From contig JAWLGJ010000010.1 in assembly GCA_041685145.1 (NCBI GenBank), forward strand, positions 1-64,000: a stretch of DNA of 64,000 nucleotides, read 5' to 3'. This document shows positions 1 through 10,108 of this stretch, piece by piece. The notes beneath the pieces are model-generated. The model was not told where the DNA came from and made no database searches. It saw only the letters and a program-made list of their open reading frames with translations. Position numbers and translations under genes: made by a program. Position 1 is the first letter of the stretch; the number at the start of each line of letters is the position of its first letter. The stretch is from JAWLGJ01 sp041685145. Lineage in GTDB: Bacteria > Pseudomonadota > Alphaproteobacteria > Rhodospirillales > Magnetospirillaceae.

Positions 1-978
1 TTCGTCTTCCTGGACATCCAGCGCGACCAGGTGGCGGCGTTCGACGCCGCCCTGGCGCGCGCCGGCGGCGTCGAGGAGGTGCGGCGCCAGGCCTTGATTC
101 GGGGCCGAATCGTTCGTCTGGGCGGCGTGCCGGTGGCCGAGGCGACGGTGGCGCCCGAGGTGTCGTGGGCGGTGCGCGGCGACCGGGCCCTGACCATGAG
201 CGCCACGCCGCCCGAGGGCTCGCGCATCGTCGCCGGCGCCTGGTGGGCCCCCGACGAGACCGGTCCGCCGCGGGTGTCGCTGGACGCCGGCCTGGCGCGC
301 GGCTTCGGGCTCGGCCTCGGCGACACCCTCACCGTCAACGTGCTGGGCCGCGAGATCACCCTGACCATCGCCAGCCTGCGCGAGATCGACTGGGCGTCGC
401 TGTCGATGAATTTCGCCCTGGTGCTGTCGCCGGGGGCGCTGGAGGGGGCGCCGTTCACCCATATCGCCACGGTGCGCGCGGCGCCGGGGGCGGCGGACGC
501 CATCGAGAAGGCGGTCGTCGACGCGCTGCCCAACGTCTCGGCGGTGCGGGTCGCCGAGGCGCTGGAGTCGGTGCGCGGCATCATGGCGGCGGCGGCCGTC
601 GCCGTACGCGCCGCCGCCTCGCTGGCGCTGGTCGCCGGGGTGGTGGTGCTGGCCGGGGCGGTGGCGGCGGGGCACCGGCGGCGGGTCTACGAGGCGGTGG
701 TGCTGAAGGTCATCGGCGCCACCCGCGCCAGCGTCCTGCGCGCCTTCCTGGTCGAATACGGGCTTCTGGGGCTGGCCACCGGGCTGATCGCCGGCGTCGT
801 CGGCAGCGTCGTCGCCTGGGCGGTGCTGGTGTTCATCATGCGCGCCGACTGGCAGTTCCTGCCCGCGGTGGCGGCGGCGACGCTGCTGGTCAGCGTGCTG
901 GTGGTGATGGCGGTGGGCTTCGCCGGCACCTGGCGGGCGCTGGGAGCCAAGGCGGCGCCGCTGCTGCGCAACGACTAA
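1..978 (+). CDS. ABC transporter permease, YbbP/FtsX-type (3' part)
   Basis: Reading frame 1 is open from the first base, so the gene starts upstream of the window and only the C-terminal ~325 residues are seen. The visible part is the periplasmic MacB-like core followed by the last transmembrane block. Residues with the pattern ALIRGRIVRLGGVPV, then a VSLDAGLARGFGLGLGDTL segment and NVLGREIT, are typical of the large YbbP-type permeases (COG3127). In E. coli these pair with the ATPase YbbA. Three hydrophobic segments lie in the C-terminal 130 residues, with the FtsX-type KVIGATRASVLRAFLVEYG stretch between the first two. The partner ATPase would be expected just upstream but is not in view. 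The transported substrate is not deducible. Family call is good; specific role is unknown. Confidence 0.85.
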   Translation, partial: FVFLDIQRDQVAAFDAALARAGGVEEVRRQALIRGRIVRLGGVPVAEATVAPEVSWAVRGDRALTMSATPPEGSRIVAGAWWAPDETGPPRVSLDAGLARGFGLGLGDTLTVNVLGREITLTIASLREIDWASLSMNFALVLSPGALEGAPFTHIATVRAAPGAADAIEKAVVDALPNVSAVRVAEALESVRGIMAAAAVAVRAAASLALVAGVVVLAGAVAAGHRRRVYEAVVLKVIGATRASVLRAFLVEYGLLGLATGLIAGVVGSVVAWAVLVFIMRADWQFLPAVAAATLLVSVLVVMAVGFAGTWRALGAKAAPLLRND

Positions 979-1016
979 CGGCGGCGCGGCTGACGCCCGG
1001 TTTCTCCCGGTTTCTA

Positions 1017-1046
1017 TTGATTCCGGCGCGGCGCGTGCCATATTAG
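1017..1046 (+). promoter_or_regulatory. Candidate sigma-70 promoter for the Bax-inhibitor-1 gene
   Basis: TTGATT (1017-1022) and TATTAG (1041-1046) are separated by 18 bases. The predicted transcription start is about 1053, some 34 bases before the chosen ATG. It lies in the only non-coding stretch after the permease gene. This is pattern reading only. Confidence 0.4.
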
Positions 1047-1086
1047 TGGCCGGCAATTCGCCTGGATTGGGAGCTTGGAAACGTCG

Positions 1087-1803
1087 ATGTCGACCGAGAC
1101 CGAACGCAGATACATGTACCGCACCGAGGCCGGGGCCGCCGTTTACGACGCGGGCCTGCGCGCCTACATGCTGCGCGTTTACAATTACATGGCCTCAGGG
1201 CTGGCGTTGACCGGGATCGTCGCCATGCTGGTGGCGTCGTCCGAGACGGCGATGCAGCTCATCTTCGGCACCGGCCTGTTCTGGATCGTGGCACTGGCGC
1301 CGCTGGCGGTGGTGTTCTTCATGAGCTTCCGCATTCAGCACATGCAGGCCAGCACGGCGCAGGCCGCCTTCTGGGTGTTTTCGGTGCTGATGGGGCTGTC
1401 GCTGGCCTCCATCTTCATCCAGTTCACGGGCGTGTCGATCGCGCGGGTGTTCTTCATCACCGCCGGCACCTTCGCGGCGATGAGCCTGTACGGCTACACC
1501 ACCAAGCGCGACCTGTCGGCCTGGGGCTCGTTCCTGTTCATGGGCCTGATCGGCATCATCATCGCCTCGATCGTCAACATCTTCCTGGCCAGCTCGGCGC
1601 TGCACTTCGCCATCTCGGTGATCGGCGTGCTGGTGTTCACGGGCCTGACCGCCTATGACACCCAGCAGATCAAGGAGATCTACGCCGCCGACGACGGCGG
1701 CGAGACCGTCACCAAGAAGGCGGTGATGGGGGCGCTGCGGCTGTATCTGGACTTCATCAACCTGTTCATCATGCTGCTGCATCTGCTGGGCGAGCGTCGC
1801 TAG
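1087..1803 (+). CDS. Bax inhibitor-1/YccA family membrane protein
   Basis: A 238-residue integral membrane protein with about seven hydrophobic segments, starting around residue 35 and ending close to the C-terminus. Family hallmarks are the LTAYDTQQIK stretch near residue 190 and the C-terminal ALRLYLDFINLFIMLLHLLG segment. Bacterial members (YccA, YbhL, BsYetJ) are linked to membrane-protein quality control by FtsH and to pH-sensitive calcium leak. Which applies here is not known. I chose ATG at 1087 over the in-frame TTG at 1075, because GGGAG at 1069-1073 fits the ATG and would sit almost on top of the TTG. It stands alone with its own promoter and terminator. Confidence 0.93.
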   Translation: MSTETERRYMYRTEAGAAVYDAGLRAYMLRVYNYMASGLALTGIVAMLVASSETAMQLIFGTGLFWIVALAPLAVVFFMSFRIQHMQASTAQAAFWVFSVLMGLSLASIFIQFTGVSIARVFFITAGTFAAMSLYGYTTKRDLSAWGSFLFMGLIGIIIASIVNIFLASSALHFAISVIGVLVFTGLTAYDTQQIKEIYAADDGGETVTKKAVMGALRLYLDFINLFIMLLHLLGERR

Positions 1804-1834
1804 AACGCCCCAGGCAGCCAATGCCGCGCACCAA

Positions 1835-1860
1835 GGGCCCGCCGACCGGCGGGCCCTTTT
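1835..1860 (+). terminator. Rho-independent terminator after the BI-1 gene
   Basis: A perfect 9-bp stem, GGGCCCGCC (1835-1843) with GGCGGGCCC (1848-1856), a 4-base loop and a TTTT tail on the + strand. It sits 31 bases after the BI-1 stop. The leftward J-domain gene ends just to the right, but on that strand the hairpin lacks a T run. Confidence 0.85.
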
Positions 1861-1864
1861 CGCG

Positions 1865-2587
1865 TCATGCGCCCTCGCGGCGCAGAATCTCCATTGCGGC
1901 GTTGAGCTGGCTCATGCGCTCGTGGCTGCCCTGGAGGCCGTCGGGGTGGTGGATCATCGCCAACATGCGGAACTTGTTGCGCAGGGTGTGGCGGTCGGGC
2001 AAGCCGCCGGGCGGGAAGCCCAGCACATGCAGCGCCTCCTCGCGCGTCCGCACCCCTTGGGGCAGCGGCTCGAAGGCGAGGACGTTGAGCATCGCCCGTA
2101 AGCGCTCGATCTCCTCGTGCACCGCCGCCAGCGCCTTGGCGCTGGCGCGGCGCTCGGCGTGGACGGGGTCATCGCCGAGGTCGAGTTCGGGCTCGCGCTC
2201 GTCGGGGGCGGCGACGCCGCCGTCGACGGCGGCGTCGTCGAGCCGCAGGCGCAGCGTCCCGGCGTCGGCATCAAGCGCCAGGGCCAGCGCGCGGCGGATG
2301 AAGGCGGGCTCGTAGCCCGGCGGCAGGCGCACCTGCAGCCGCGGCTTGCGCCGCCACGGCCGCCCGGCGGCGGCGCCGGTCTTCAGGCGCACCGTCTCGC
2401 GGTCCTCGGGCGGCGGCTCGCCGGGGTCGGGATGGGCGGCGATGACCGCCGCCGGCAGCAGCAGCACCACCGAGCGTGCGAGGTCGCCGACATTGACCCG
2501 CCGCCGCCGCGCCAGCGCCTCGACGGCGGCGCGGAAGGCGCTGGTGCAGGGCACGGTGTAGGATTGCTTGATGGCGCCCTCGGGCAT
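1865..2587 (-). CDS. J-domain protein with a possible ribbon-helix-helix N-terminus
   Basis: A 240-residue protein. The last ~70 residues look like a J domain: helix II is basic (RNKFRMLAMIH), the HPD tripeptide is at 214-216, and it is followed by ERMSQLNAAMEIL. J domains stimulate DnaK ATPase, so a DnaK co-chaperone role is the family expectation. There is no Gly/Phe region or zinc domain, so it is not DnaJ itself. The first ~45 residues (YTVPCTSAFRAAVEALARRR, then a second helix) resemble a ribbon-helix-helix fold; this is a weak visual similarity. The middle is Asp/Glu-rich low-complexity sequence. The start is ATG with a purine-rich GGGGGAAG upstream. Client and partner are unknown. Confidence 0.75.
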   Translation of the reverse strand: MPEGAIKQSYTVPCTSAFRAAVEALARRRRVNVGDLARSVVLLLPAAVIAAHPDPGEPPPEDRETVRLKTGAAAGRPWRRKPRLQVRLPPGYEPAFIRRALALALDADAGTLRLRLDDAAVDGGVAAPDEREPELDLGDDPVHAERRASAKALAAVHEEIERLRAMLNVLAFEPLPQGVRTREEALHVLGFPPGGLPDRHTLRNKFRMLAMIHHPDGLQGSHERMSQLNAAMEILRREGA

Positions 2588-2660
2588 TCGCGCTTCCCCC
2601 TGCCGTAGCCTGAGCGAAACGATTAGCGGCCGCCGCCGCCGCCGTCAACTACGTTCGTAT

Positions 2661-2690
2661 CCAAAATCAAGCCGAAAAAGGCTTGATTCC
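2661..2690 (-). terminator. Candidate terminator for the PAS-EAL gene
   Basis: On the minus strand AATCAAGCC, a 6-base T-rich loop and GGCTTGATT form a 9-bp hairpin followed by TTGG, giving a short T run. It lies about 100 bases beyond the stop of the leftward PAS-GGDEF-EAL gene. The stem is much more AT-rich than its surroundings. Confidence 0.55.
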
Positions 2691-2710
2691 GCTTCCGATT
2701 CCGGCGCCGC

Positions 2711-2734
2711 ACTGCAACTGCAACTGCAACTGCA
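2711..2734 (+). repeat. Hexanucleotide microsatellite (ACTGCA)x4
   Basis: Four exact tandem copies of ACTGCA with a degenerate fifth (AACGCA). It is in the 204-base stretch between the J-domain gene start and the stop of the PAS-EAL gene. It is non-coding; copy number may vary between strains. Confidence 0.8.
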
Positions 2735-2791
2735 AACGCAGTCGCGGGGGCGATTGCGTATGAAGTTGCGGGCGCGGGCGGCGGTGCGGCG

Positions 2792-5689
2792 TCAGGCCGG
2801 GGGCGGGACGATGTCGAGGCTGCGGCGCTCCTCCAGCATCGTGCGCATGGCCTCGGCGGGCAGCGGCGGGCTGAACAGGAAGCCCTGCACCTGGTCGCAG
2901 CCTAGGCCGCGCAGGAAGTGGATCTGCGCCATTTCCTCGACGCCCTCGGCCACCGTCTTCAGCTTCAGCGCTTGGCTCATGGCGACGATGGCGCTGACGA
3001 TGGCGGCGTCGTTGGCGTCGGCGGGGGTGTCGTGCACGAAGGAGCGGTCGATCTTCAGCTTCTGGATGGGGAAGCGCTTGAGGACGCTGAGGCTGGAATA
3101 GCCGGTGCCGAAATCATCGATGGCCGAGGCCAACCCCATGTCGCGCAGGGTGCGCACCACGGCGATGGCGTTGTCGGCGTCGCGCATGGCCGAGCTTTCG
3201 GTCAGCTCGATCTCCAGGTAGCGGGGGGCGAGCCCGGTCTCGGCCAGCACCGCCTCCAGGGTGGTCAGCAGGCGCTTGGAGTTCTGGAACTGCCGGCCGG
3301 AGACGTTGACCGCCACCGGCACCGCCGGCAGCCCCGCCTCCTGCCACTCCTTGTTGCGCCGGCAGGCGTCCAGCAGCACCTGCTCGCACAGCGCCTCGAT
3401 CATGCCGTGCTCCTCGGCCACCGGGATGAATTCGCCCGGCGAAACGACCGAGCCGTCCCGCTGCGGCCAGCGCGCCAGCGCCTCCATGCCGACGATGGCC
3501 CCGGTGCGCAGGTCGATCTGCGGCTGGTAATAGGCGACGAACTCGCGCTGGTCGAGGCCGCGGCGGACGCTGTTCTGCAGCGACAGCAGGCGCAGGGCGC
3601 GGGCGTTCATCTCCTCGGAGAAGTGCTGCACCGTGCCCGGCCCCTGGTCCTTGGCGCGCATCAGGGCGGCGTCGGCGTGCTTGACCAGCTCCTCGGCGTC
3701 GCGGCCGTCGCGGGGGAAGACGCTGACCCCGATGCTGGTGGTCATGTCGAATTCCTGGCCGTCCAGGGTCAGCGGCCGATGGGCGCAGGCGATCACCGCC
3801 TCCACCCACTCCTCGATGCCGCGCTCGCTCTTCGCCGCCGGCAGCAGCACCAGGAAACGGTCGCCGGTGGCGCGCGCCACCAGGCTCTTCTCCGGCAGGC
3901 AGCCCTGCAGCCGCCGCGCCATCGCCGCCAGCACCTCGTCGCCAAAGGCGTGGCCCATCGTGGTGTTGATGATGCTGAAGCGGTCGATGCCCACGCACAG
4001 GATGCCGATGATGCCGCCGGTGCTGTCGGCGAAGCCGCGCGCCTCGCGCAGGCGCTCGATGAACAGGGTGCGGTTGGCGACGCCGGTGACCGGGTCGTGA
4101 TAGGCCAGGAACAGCAGCCGTTCCTCGGCGCGCTTGCGGTCGGTGACGTCGAGGGTGACGCCGTCCCAGACCACGTCGCCGTTGTCCAGCCGCCGCGGCC
4201 GCGAATAGCCGCGCAGCCAACGCTGCTCGCCGTCGCGGCGCTGGATGCGGACCTCGTCCTCGATCGGCTCCAGGGTGCGGGCCGAGCGGCGCAGCCCGGC
4301 CATGAAGCTGTCGCGGTCGCCCGGCGTCAGCGATTCCAGGAACAGTTCCGGCTTGGCGATGATCTCGTCGGCGCCGCGGCCGAGGATGTCGCGGGTGGCC
4401 TCGCTGACATAGGGGTATTCCAGCCGCCCGTCGGCCTTCAGCACGCGCTGGAAGACGATGCCGGGCAGGTTGGCGGCGATGGAGCGCAGCCGCCGCTCGG
4501 TCTCGCGCAGCGCCTGTTCGGTGCGCTTGCGCTGGGTGATGTCGCGGCCGATGAGGATATAGGTGCGCCGACCCTCCTGGCGGACCTCGCTGGCCGACAG
4601 CTCCAGCGGAAAGCGGCCGCCGTCCTGGCGCTCGCCGGTCAGCTCGCGGGTGCCCTCCAGGGGCTGGCCCTCGCCGCTGAGCAGGTAGGAGCCCACCCAC
4701 TTCTCGTGCTCGCTGCGGTGCGGCTCCGCCATCAGCATCGACACCGGCCGCTCCAGCATGGCGTCGATGGGATAGCCGAACAGGCTTTCGGCGGCGGCGT
4801 TGGCGGACTCGACGCGGCCCAGCTCGTCCATGGTGATGATGCTGTCGGCGGCATGATCCATGATCATTTCCAGCCGCATCTCGGCGCGCTTGCGGTCGGT
4901 GATGTCGATGAGCACGCCGTCCCACATGACGGTGCCGTCGGGCATCACATGCGGGCGGGAACTGCCCGACAGCCACCGCAGCTCGCCGCTCTTGGTGATG
5001 GCGCGGAACTCCTCGGCGCAGGGCGTCAGGTCGCGGGCCGACTGGGCGATGGCCGCCATGTGGCGGTCGCGGTCGGCCCAGTGCACGAAGTCGATGACGC
5101 CCTCGGCGGTGATGCGGATCTCTTCGGGCTCGTAGCCCAGCACCTGACGGATGCCGGGGCTGAAGAAGGGATAATAGATCTGCCCCTCGGCGGCCTGCAC
5201 GCGCTGGAAGACGATGCCGGGGACATTGGTGGTGATACTGGCCAGGCGCTGCTCGGCGTCCAGCAGCGCCTCGTCGACACCTTCCGGCTCTGCCGCCGTC
5301 TCCTCGCGCAGCAGCGCCACCCAAAGCCGCCGCCCCGCCAGTGCGGCGAGGCCGACGCTGGCGACGGTGTCGATCAGCGCCCCGCCGCGGCCGAGAAAGG
5401 CGGCGGCGAAGCGGCGGCCCTGCGCGGCCGTTTCGTCGGCGCCGCAGCCGAACAGGGCGGCGTCGGGGGTCAGCGCCCGCAGCGGCCGGCCCACCACCTC
5501 GGCGGCGGCCCAGCCCAGCAGCCTGGCGGCGGCGGTGTTGAAGGCGCGCACGACACCGTCGGCGTCGGCCACCAGCATCGCTTCCGGCGCCGCGTCGACC
5601 ACCAGGCGCCAGGATTCGGCCGCGTCGGCGGCGTCGGCGTGGGTCGGCGCCGCCTTGTGCAGGCTCAGGATCTCGTTGTCTTGCGCCAA
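2792..5689 (-). CDS. PAS(x4)-degenerate GGDEF-EAL protein, predicted c-di-GMP phosphodiesterase
   Basis: A 965-residue cytoplasmic protein without membrane segments. Order: four PAS/PAC modules (about 25-140, 145-270, 275-395, 400-525, three ending in a DITxRKR-like motif), a GGDEF domain (~530-690) and an EAL domain (~700-955). The GGDEF signature is replaced by ATGDRF, so cyclase activity is unlikely; such domains often act as GTP-binding regulators. The EAL domain keeps MEALAR, NVSGRQF, ELTESS, DDFGTGYSS and KIDRSFV, so hydrolysis of c-di-GMP to pGpG is likely. PAS ligands cannot be inferred. The chosen start is TTG at 5689, preceded by GGAGGGG on the minus strand at good spacing. It is a single gene with a hairpin terminator downstream. 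A second c-di-GMP gene lies at the right end of the window. Confidence 0.93.
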   Translation of the reverse strand: MAQDNEILSLHKAAPTHADAADAAESWRLVVDAAPEAMLVADADGVVRAFNTAAARLLGWAAAEVVGRPLRALTPDAALFGCGADETAAQGRRFAAAFLGRGGALIDTVASVGLAALAGRRLWVALLREETAAEPEGVDEALLDAEQRLASITTNVPGIVFQRVQAAEGQIYYPFFSPGIRQVLGYEPEEIRITAEGVIDFVHWADRDRHMAAIAQSARDLTPCAEEFRAITKSGELRWLSGSSRPHVMPDGTVMWDGVLIDITDRKRAEMRLEMIMDHAADSIITMDELGRVESANAAAESLFGYPIDAMLERPVSMLMAEPHRSEHEKWVGSYLLSGEGQPLEGTRELTGERQDGGRFPLELSASEVRQEGRRTYILIGRDITQRKRTEQALRETERRLRSIAANLPGIVFQRVLKADGRLEYPYVSEATRDILGRGADEIIAKPELFLESLTPGDRDSFMAGLRRSARTLEPIEDEVRIQRRDGEQRWLRGYSRPRRLDNGDVVWDGVTLDVTDRKRAEERLLFLAYHDPVTGVANRTLFIERLREARGFADSTGGIIGILCVGIDRFSIINTTMGHAFGDEVLAAMARRLQGCLPEKSLVARATGDRFLVLLPAAKSERGIEEWVEAVIACAHRPLTLDGQEFDMTTSIGVSVFPRDGRDAEELVKHADAALMRAKDQGPGTVQHFSEEMNARALRLLSLQNSVRRGLDQREFVAYYQPQIDLRTGAIVGMEALARWPQRDGSVVSPGEFIPVAEEHGMIEALCEQVLLDACRRNKEWQEAGLPAVPVAVNVSGRQFQNSKRLLTTLEAVLAETGLAPRYLEIELTESSAMRDADNAIAVVRTLRDMGLASAIDDFGTGYSSLSVLKRFPIQKLKIDRSFVHDTPADANDAAIVSAIVAMSQALKLKTVAEGVEEMAQIHFLRGLGCDQVQGFLFSPPLPAEAMRTMLEERRSLDIVPPPA

Positions 5690-5807
5690 ATCCCCTCCGC
5701 CCCCGTGGCCCTTGGCGGGGCGCGCGGCCCGTCAAGCGCCCTGGCATCCTAGCGCCCGTGCCGGGGGCAGGCAACCGCCCCCGCCGGCCGCCGCGGCCGA
5801 AACCGCG

Positions 5808-5837
5808 GGGGCGGCGGGATCGAAATCCCGCCGCCCC
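5808..5837 (-). terminator. Hairpin after acs
   Basis: A 13-bp perfect stem, GGGGCGGCGGGAT with ATCCCGCCGCCCC, and a CGAA tetraloop lie 29 bases after the acs stop. The following minus-strand sequence (GCGGTTTC) has only a short T run. It may be an intrinsic terminator or an mRNA 3'-end stabiliser. Confidence 0.6.
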
Positions 5838-5865
5838 GAGAGTGTTCCCCGGGCCGGCGCCCGGC

Positions 5866-7803
<1,938 letters not shown>

Positions 7804-7889
7804 GTCCGTCTGTCTCCCTTGTCTCTTGGGCGCTTGTTCTGCGGCTGGCGCGCCGTGGGCCCGGTGGGCGAAACCTTCGGCGGCTTGGG

Positions 7890-7918
7890 ATTATGGAGAA
7901 TTCGCCCAGGTGACACAA
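7890..7918 (-). promoter_or_regulatory. Candidate sigma-70 promoter for acs
   Basis: On the minus strand TTGTGT (7918-7913) and CATAAT (7895-7890) are separated by exactly 17 bases. The predicted transcription start is near 7883, leaving a leader of about 80 bases before the acs ATG at 7803. The AT-rich box stands out in the GC-rich gap. Confidence 0.5.
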
Positions 7919-7990
7919 GCCCGCGCCGGCCCGGCGGGATTGTTGCGGCGCAAAGGAAATACTACGTTCGGCGCCGGAAAGACTGCATCG

Positions 7991-8314
7991 CTATTGCAGC
8001 ATAACCCATCCGTCATGCACGGCGACGGCGACCGCGGTCAGCGACGCCCCCGCGCACGGCCCCGCCAGGCAGCGGCCGTCCTCGATGGCGAACAGGGCGT
8101 TGTGGTTGGCGCACAGGATATGCCGGCGCTCGACGTCCAGGAACCGTCCGGGCCGGAAGTCCAGCGGCGCGCCGATATGCGGGCAGGAATTGACATAGGC
8201 GAACACGCCGTCGCCGCGCCGCACCACCATGATGGCGGTGCGAGCGCCGTTGCGCTCGACGACGAAGGCCTCGGAGCCGGGGTCGTCAAGGTTGTCGAGG
8301 CGGCACAGCCTCAT
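7991..8314 (-). CDS. Small Rieske-type [2Fe-2S] protein
   Basis: A 107-residue single-domain protein. The two cluster-binding motifs are C44-P-H46 and C68-A-N-H71, the CxH...CxxH arrangement of Rieske ferredoxins that bind [2Fe-2S] through two Cys and two His. There is no signal peptide or membrane segment and no fused oxygenase domain, so it is a soluble electron-transfer or ferredoxin-like protein of unknown partner. It is the last gene of the gpsA-YciI-EVE-Rieske run, and its ATG overlaps the EVE gene stop by 4 bases, implying translational coupling. Motifs make the family certain; the biological role is open. Confidence 0.9.
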   Translation of the reverse strand: MRLCRLDNLDDPGSEAFVVERNGARTAIMVVRRGDGVFAYVNSCPHIGAPLDFRPGRFLDVERRHILCANHNALFAIEDGRCLAGPCAGASLTAVAVAVHDGWVMLQ

Positions 8315-8727
8315 GCCGGCGCCACCCCGCCCATCTCGCAGATGATGCGCCAGGACTCGTCGTCGATGGGCATCACCGACAGGCGCGCCTGGCGCACCAG
8401 CGGCAGGTGCCGCAGGTGGGGGTGGGCCTTGATCTCCTCCAGGGTCACCGGCCGGCGCAGCGGCTGCAGGGCGCGCACGTCGACCATGCCGAAGCGGCCC
8501 GACGGGTCGGAAGGGTCGGGATGGTGCTCGCGCACCACCTCGACGATGCCGACGATGCGCTTCTCCTTCACCGAGTGATAGAAGAAGCCGGTGTCGCCGG
8601 AGCGCATCGCCTTCAGATTGGCGGCCGCCTGGAAGTTGCGCACCCCGTCCCAGGAATCGACGCCCGCCTTCACCTGGTCCTCCCAGGACCACGCCGAGGG
8701 CTCGGACTTCAGCAGCCAGTGGGCCAC
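8311..8727 (-). CDS. EVE domain-containing protein
   Basis: A 138-residue protein beginning VAHWLLKSEPSAWSWEDQ, the standard EVE N-terminus, with DGVRNFQAAANLKAMRSGD and GFFYHS further on. EVE domains are PUA-like folds that bind modified bases in RNA or DNA (human THYN1, bacterial 5-methylcytosine-sensing enzymes). Stand-alone bacterial copies have no agreed function. The start is GTG at 8727; no ATG is available upstream in frame. It lies 5 bases after the YciI stop and overlaps the Rieske gene by 4, so it is in an operon with gpsA. Confidence 0.92.
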   Translation of the reverse strand: MAHWLLKSEPSAWSWEDQVKAGVDSWDGVRNFQAAANLKAMRSGDTGFFYHSVKEKRIVGIVEVVREHHPDPSDPSGRFGMVDVRALQPLRRPVTLEEIKAHPHLRHLPLVRQARLSVMPIDDESWRIICEMGGVAPA

Positions 8728-8732
8728 GGCCC

Positions 8733-9008
8733 CTACTCCGGGAACACCTGGCGGAAGGGGCGGATGACGACGCTCTCGAAGACGCCGGCGCGGCAATAGG
8801 GGTCGTCGGCGGCGAAGGCCTCGACCTCGGCGCGCGACTCCATGTCCAGCACCAGCAGGCTGCCGACCATCTCCCCGGCGTCCGAGAGCAGCGGCCCGGC
8901 CAGCACGACGCGGTCGGCGATGCGGCGCACATAGGCGAGATGGGCCTCGCGATTGGCCCGGCGCGGCGCGGCGCCGCCGGGCTTGTCGGTGCAATAGATG
9001 GCGTACAT
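8733..9008 (-). CDS. YciI family protein
   Basis: A 91-residue protein starting MYAIYCTDKPGG, with REAHLAYV, the GPLLSD turn and the C-terminal FESVVIRPFRQVF typical of YCII-domain proteins. The fold is a ferredoxin-like alpha+beta barrel; the conserved His (in EAHLAY) and Asp suggest an enzymatic pocket, but most family members have no assigned reaction. The ATG is 2 bases after the gpsA stop, so it is co-transcribed with gpsA. The association gpsA-YciI-EVE recurs in alphaproteobacteria, as far as I recall. Confidence 0.9.
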   Translation of the reverse strand: MYAIYCTDKPGGAAPRRANREAHLAYVRRIADRVVLAGPLLSDAGEMVGSLLVLDMESRAEVEAFAADDPYCRAGVFESVVIRPFRQVFPE

Positions 9009-9010
9009 GG

Positions 9011-10012
9011 TCACTCCCCGCACTCGGTTTCGCTCTTGAACGGGCGGTGCAGCAGCCCCTCGATGGCCTCCTGCAGCGGCCGGCCGTGGTGGAGGATGGC
9101 GTCCACGGCCGCCGAAATCGGCATCTCCACCCCCAGCCGCGCCGCCAGCGCGACGACGGCGGCGGCGGTGGCGACGCCCTCGGTCACCGCCCGGCGCTCG
9201 CCCAGCACCTCGGCCAGCCCGCGCCCCTCGCCCAGGGCCACCCCCAGCGAGAAGTTGCGCGACTGGCGGCTGTTGGCGGTCAGGATGAGGTCGCCCAGCC
9301 CCGACAGGCCCATCAGCGTTTCGGCCCGCCCGCCCTTGGCGCGCGCCAGGCGCACGATCTCGGCCAGCCCGCGGGTGATCAGCGCCGCGCGGGCGTTGTC
9401 GCCCAGGCCGCGGCCCTCGACGATGCCGCAGGCGATGGCCAGCACGTTCTTGACGGCGCCGCCGATCTCGGCCCCCACCACGTCGTCGGAGAGGTACGGC
9501 CGAAAGCTGGGGGTGCCCACCGCCCGCACCAGACGTTCGCCCAGCCCGGCGTCGGCGCAGGCCAGGGTGACGGCGGTGGGCAGGCCGCGCACCACCTCGG
9601 CGGCGAAGGTGGGGCCGGACAGCACCGCCAGCGGCCGCCCCGGCAGTTCCTCGGCCGCCACCTCGCTCATCAGCGCCAGGGTGTCGACCTCGACACCCTT
9701 GGCGCAGATCACCAGCGGCGTCGCCGCGCCGGTGACCGCGGCAAGTTGCCGGCAGACGCCGCGCAGGAACTGGGACGGCACCACCAGCAGCAGCGCCTCG
9801 GCCGCCGCCGCCCGCCCCAGGTCGGCTGTGGCGGCGACGCCGTCGGGCAGGCGCGCGCCCGGCAGGTACAGGCGGTTTTCCCCGTGCGTGGCGATGGCGC
9901 GGGCCACCTCGGGCTCGTGCGCCCACAGGACCACGTCCCGCCCCGCCCGCCGTGCCGTCGCCGCCAGAGCGGTGCCCCAGGCGCCGGCGCCAATGATTCC
10001 GATGCTCTGCAT
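9011..10012 (-). CDS. gpsA: Glycerol-3-phosphate dehydrogenase [NAD(P)+]
   Basis: A 333-residue protein of normal GpsA length. It reduces dihydroxyacetone phosphate to sn-glycerol 3-phosphate for phospholipid synthesis. The N-terminal Rossmann motif is IGIIGAGAWGTALA. Further signatures are VLSGPTFAAEV, the catalytic-lysine region GGAVKNVLAIACGI, and GLSGLGDLILT. It heads a leftward run with YciI, EVE and Rieske genes. In many alphaproteobacteria gpsA directly follows tsaD; here a rightward epimerase gene separates the two. The ATG start gives the standard N-terminus. Confidence 0.97.
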   Translation of the reverse strand: MQSIGIIGAGAWGTALAATARRAGRDVVLWAHEPEVARAIATHGENRLYLPGARLPDGVAATADLGRAAAAEALLLVVPSQFLRGVCRQLAAVTGAATPLVICAKGVEVDTLALMSEVAAEELPGRPLAVLSGPTFAAEVVRGLPTAVTLACADAGLGERLVRAVGTPSFRPYLSDDVVGAEIGGAVKNVLAIACGIVEGRGLGDNARAALITRGLAEIVRLARAKGGRAETLMGLSGLGDLILTANSRQSRNFSLGVALGEGRGLAEVLGERRAVTEGVATAAAVVALAARLGVEMPISAAVDAILHHGRPLQEAIEGLLHRPFKSETECGE

Positions 10013-10108
10013 GTCCCTCTCGCCGCTGGCGCTACCGTTATGCCCTTGCGGCGCGGCGGCGGCAATGGTCCTGTGGACGGATCGTTTCGCCGCAAAGGGA
10101 GCCTAGGG

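Noticed and set aside
2918..5752. 944-codon open frame on the + strand opposite the PAS-EAL gene, and similar long antisense frames over acs, the che genes and the glucan operon
   Set aside because: Composition is dominated by Ala, Arg, Gly, His and Gln with no family motifs. High GC at third positions of the real gene removes stops from the opposite strand.
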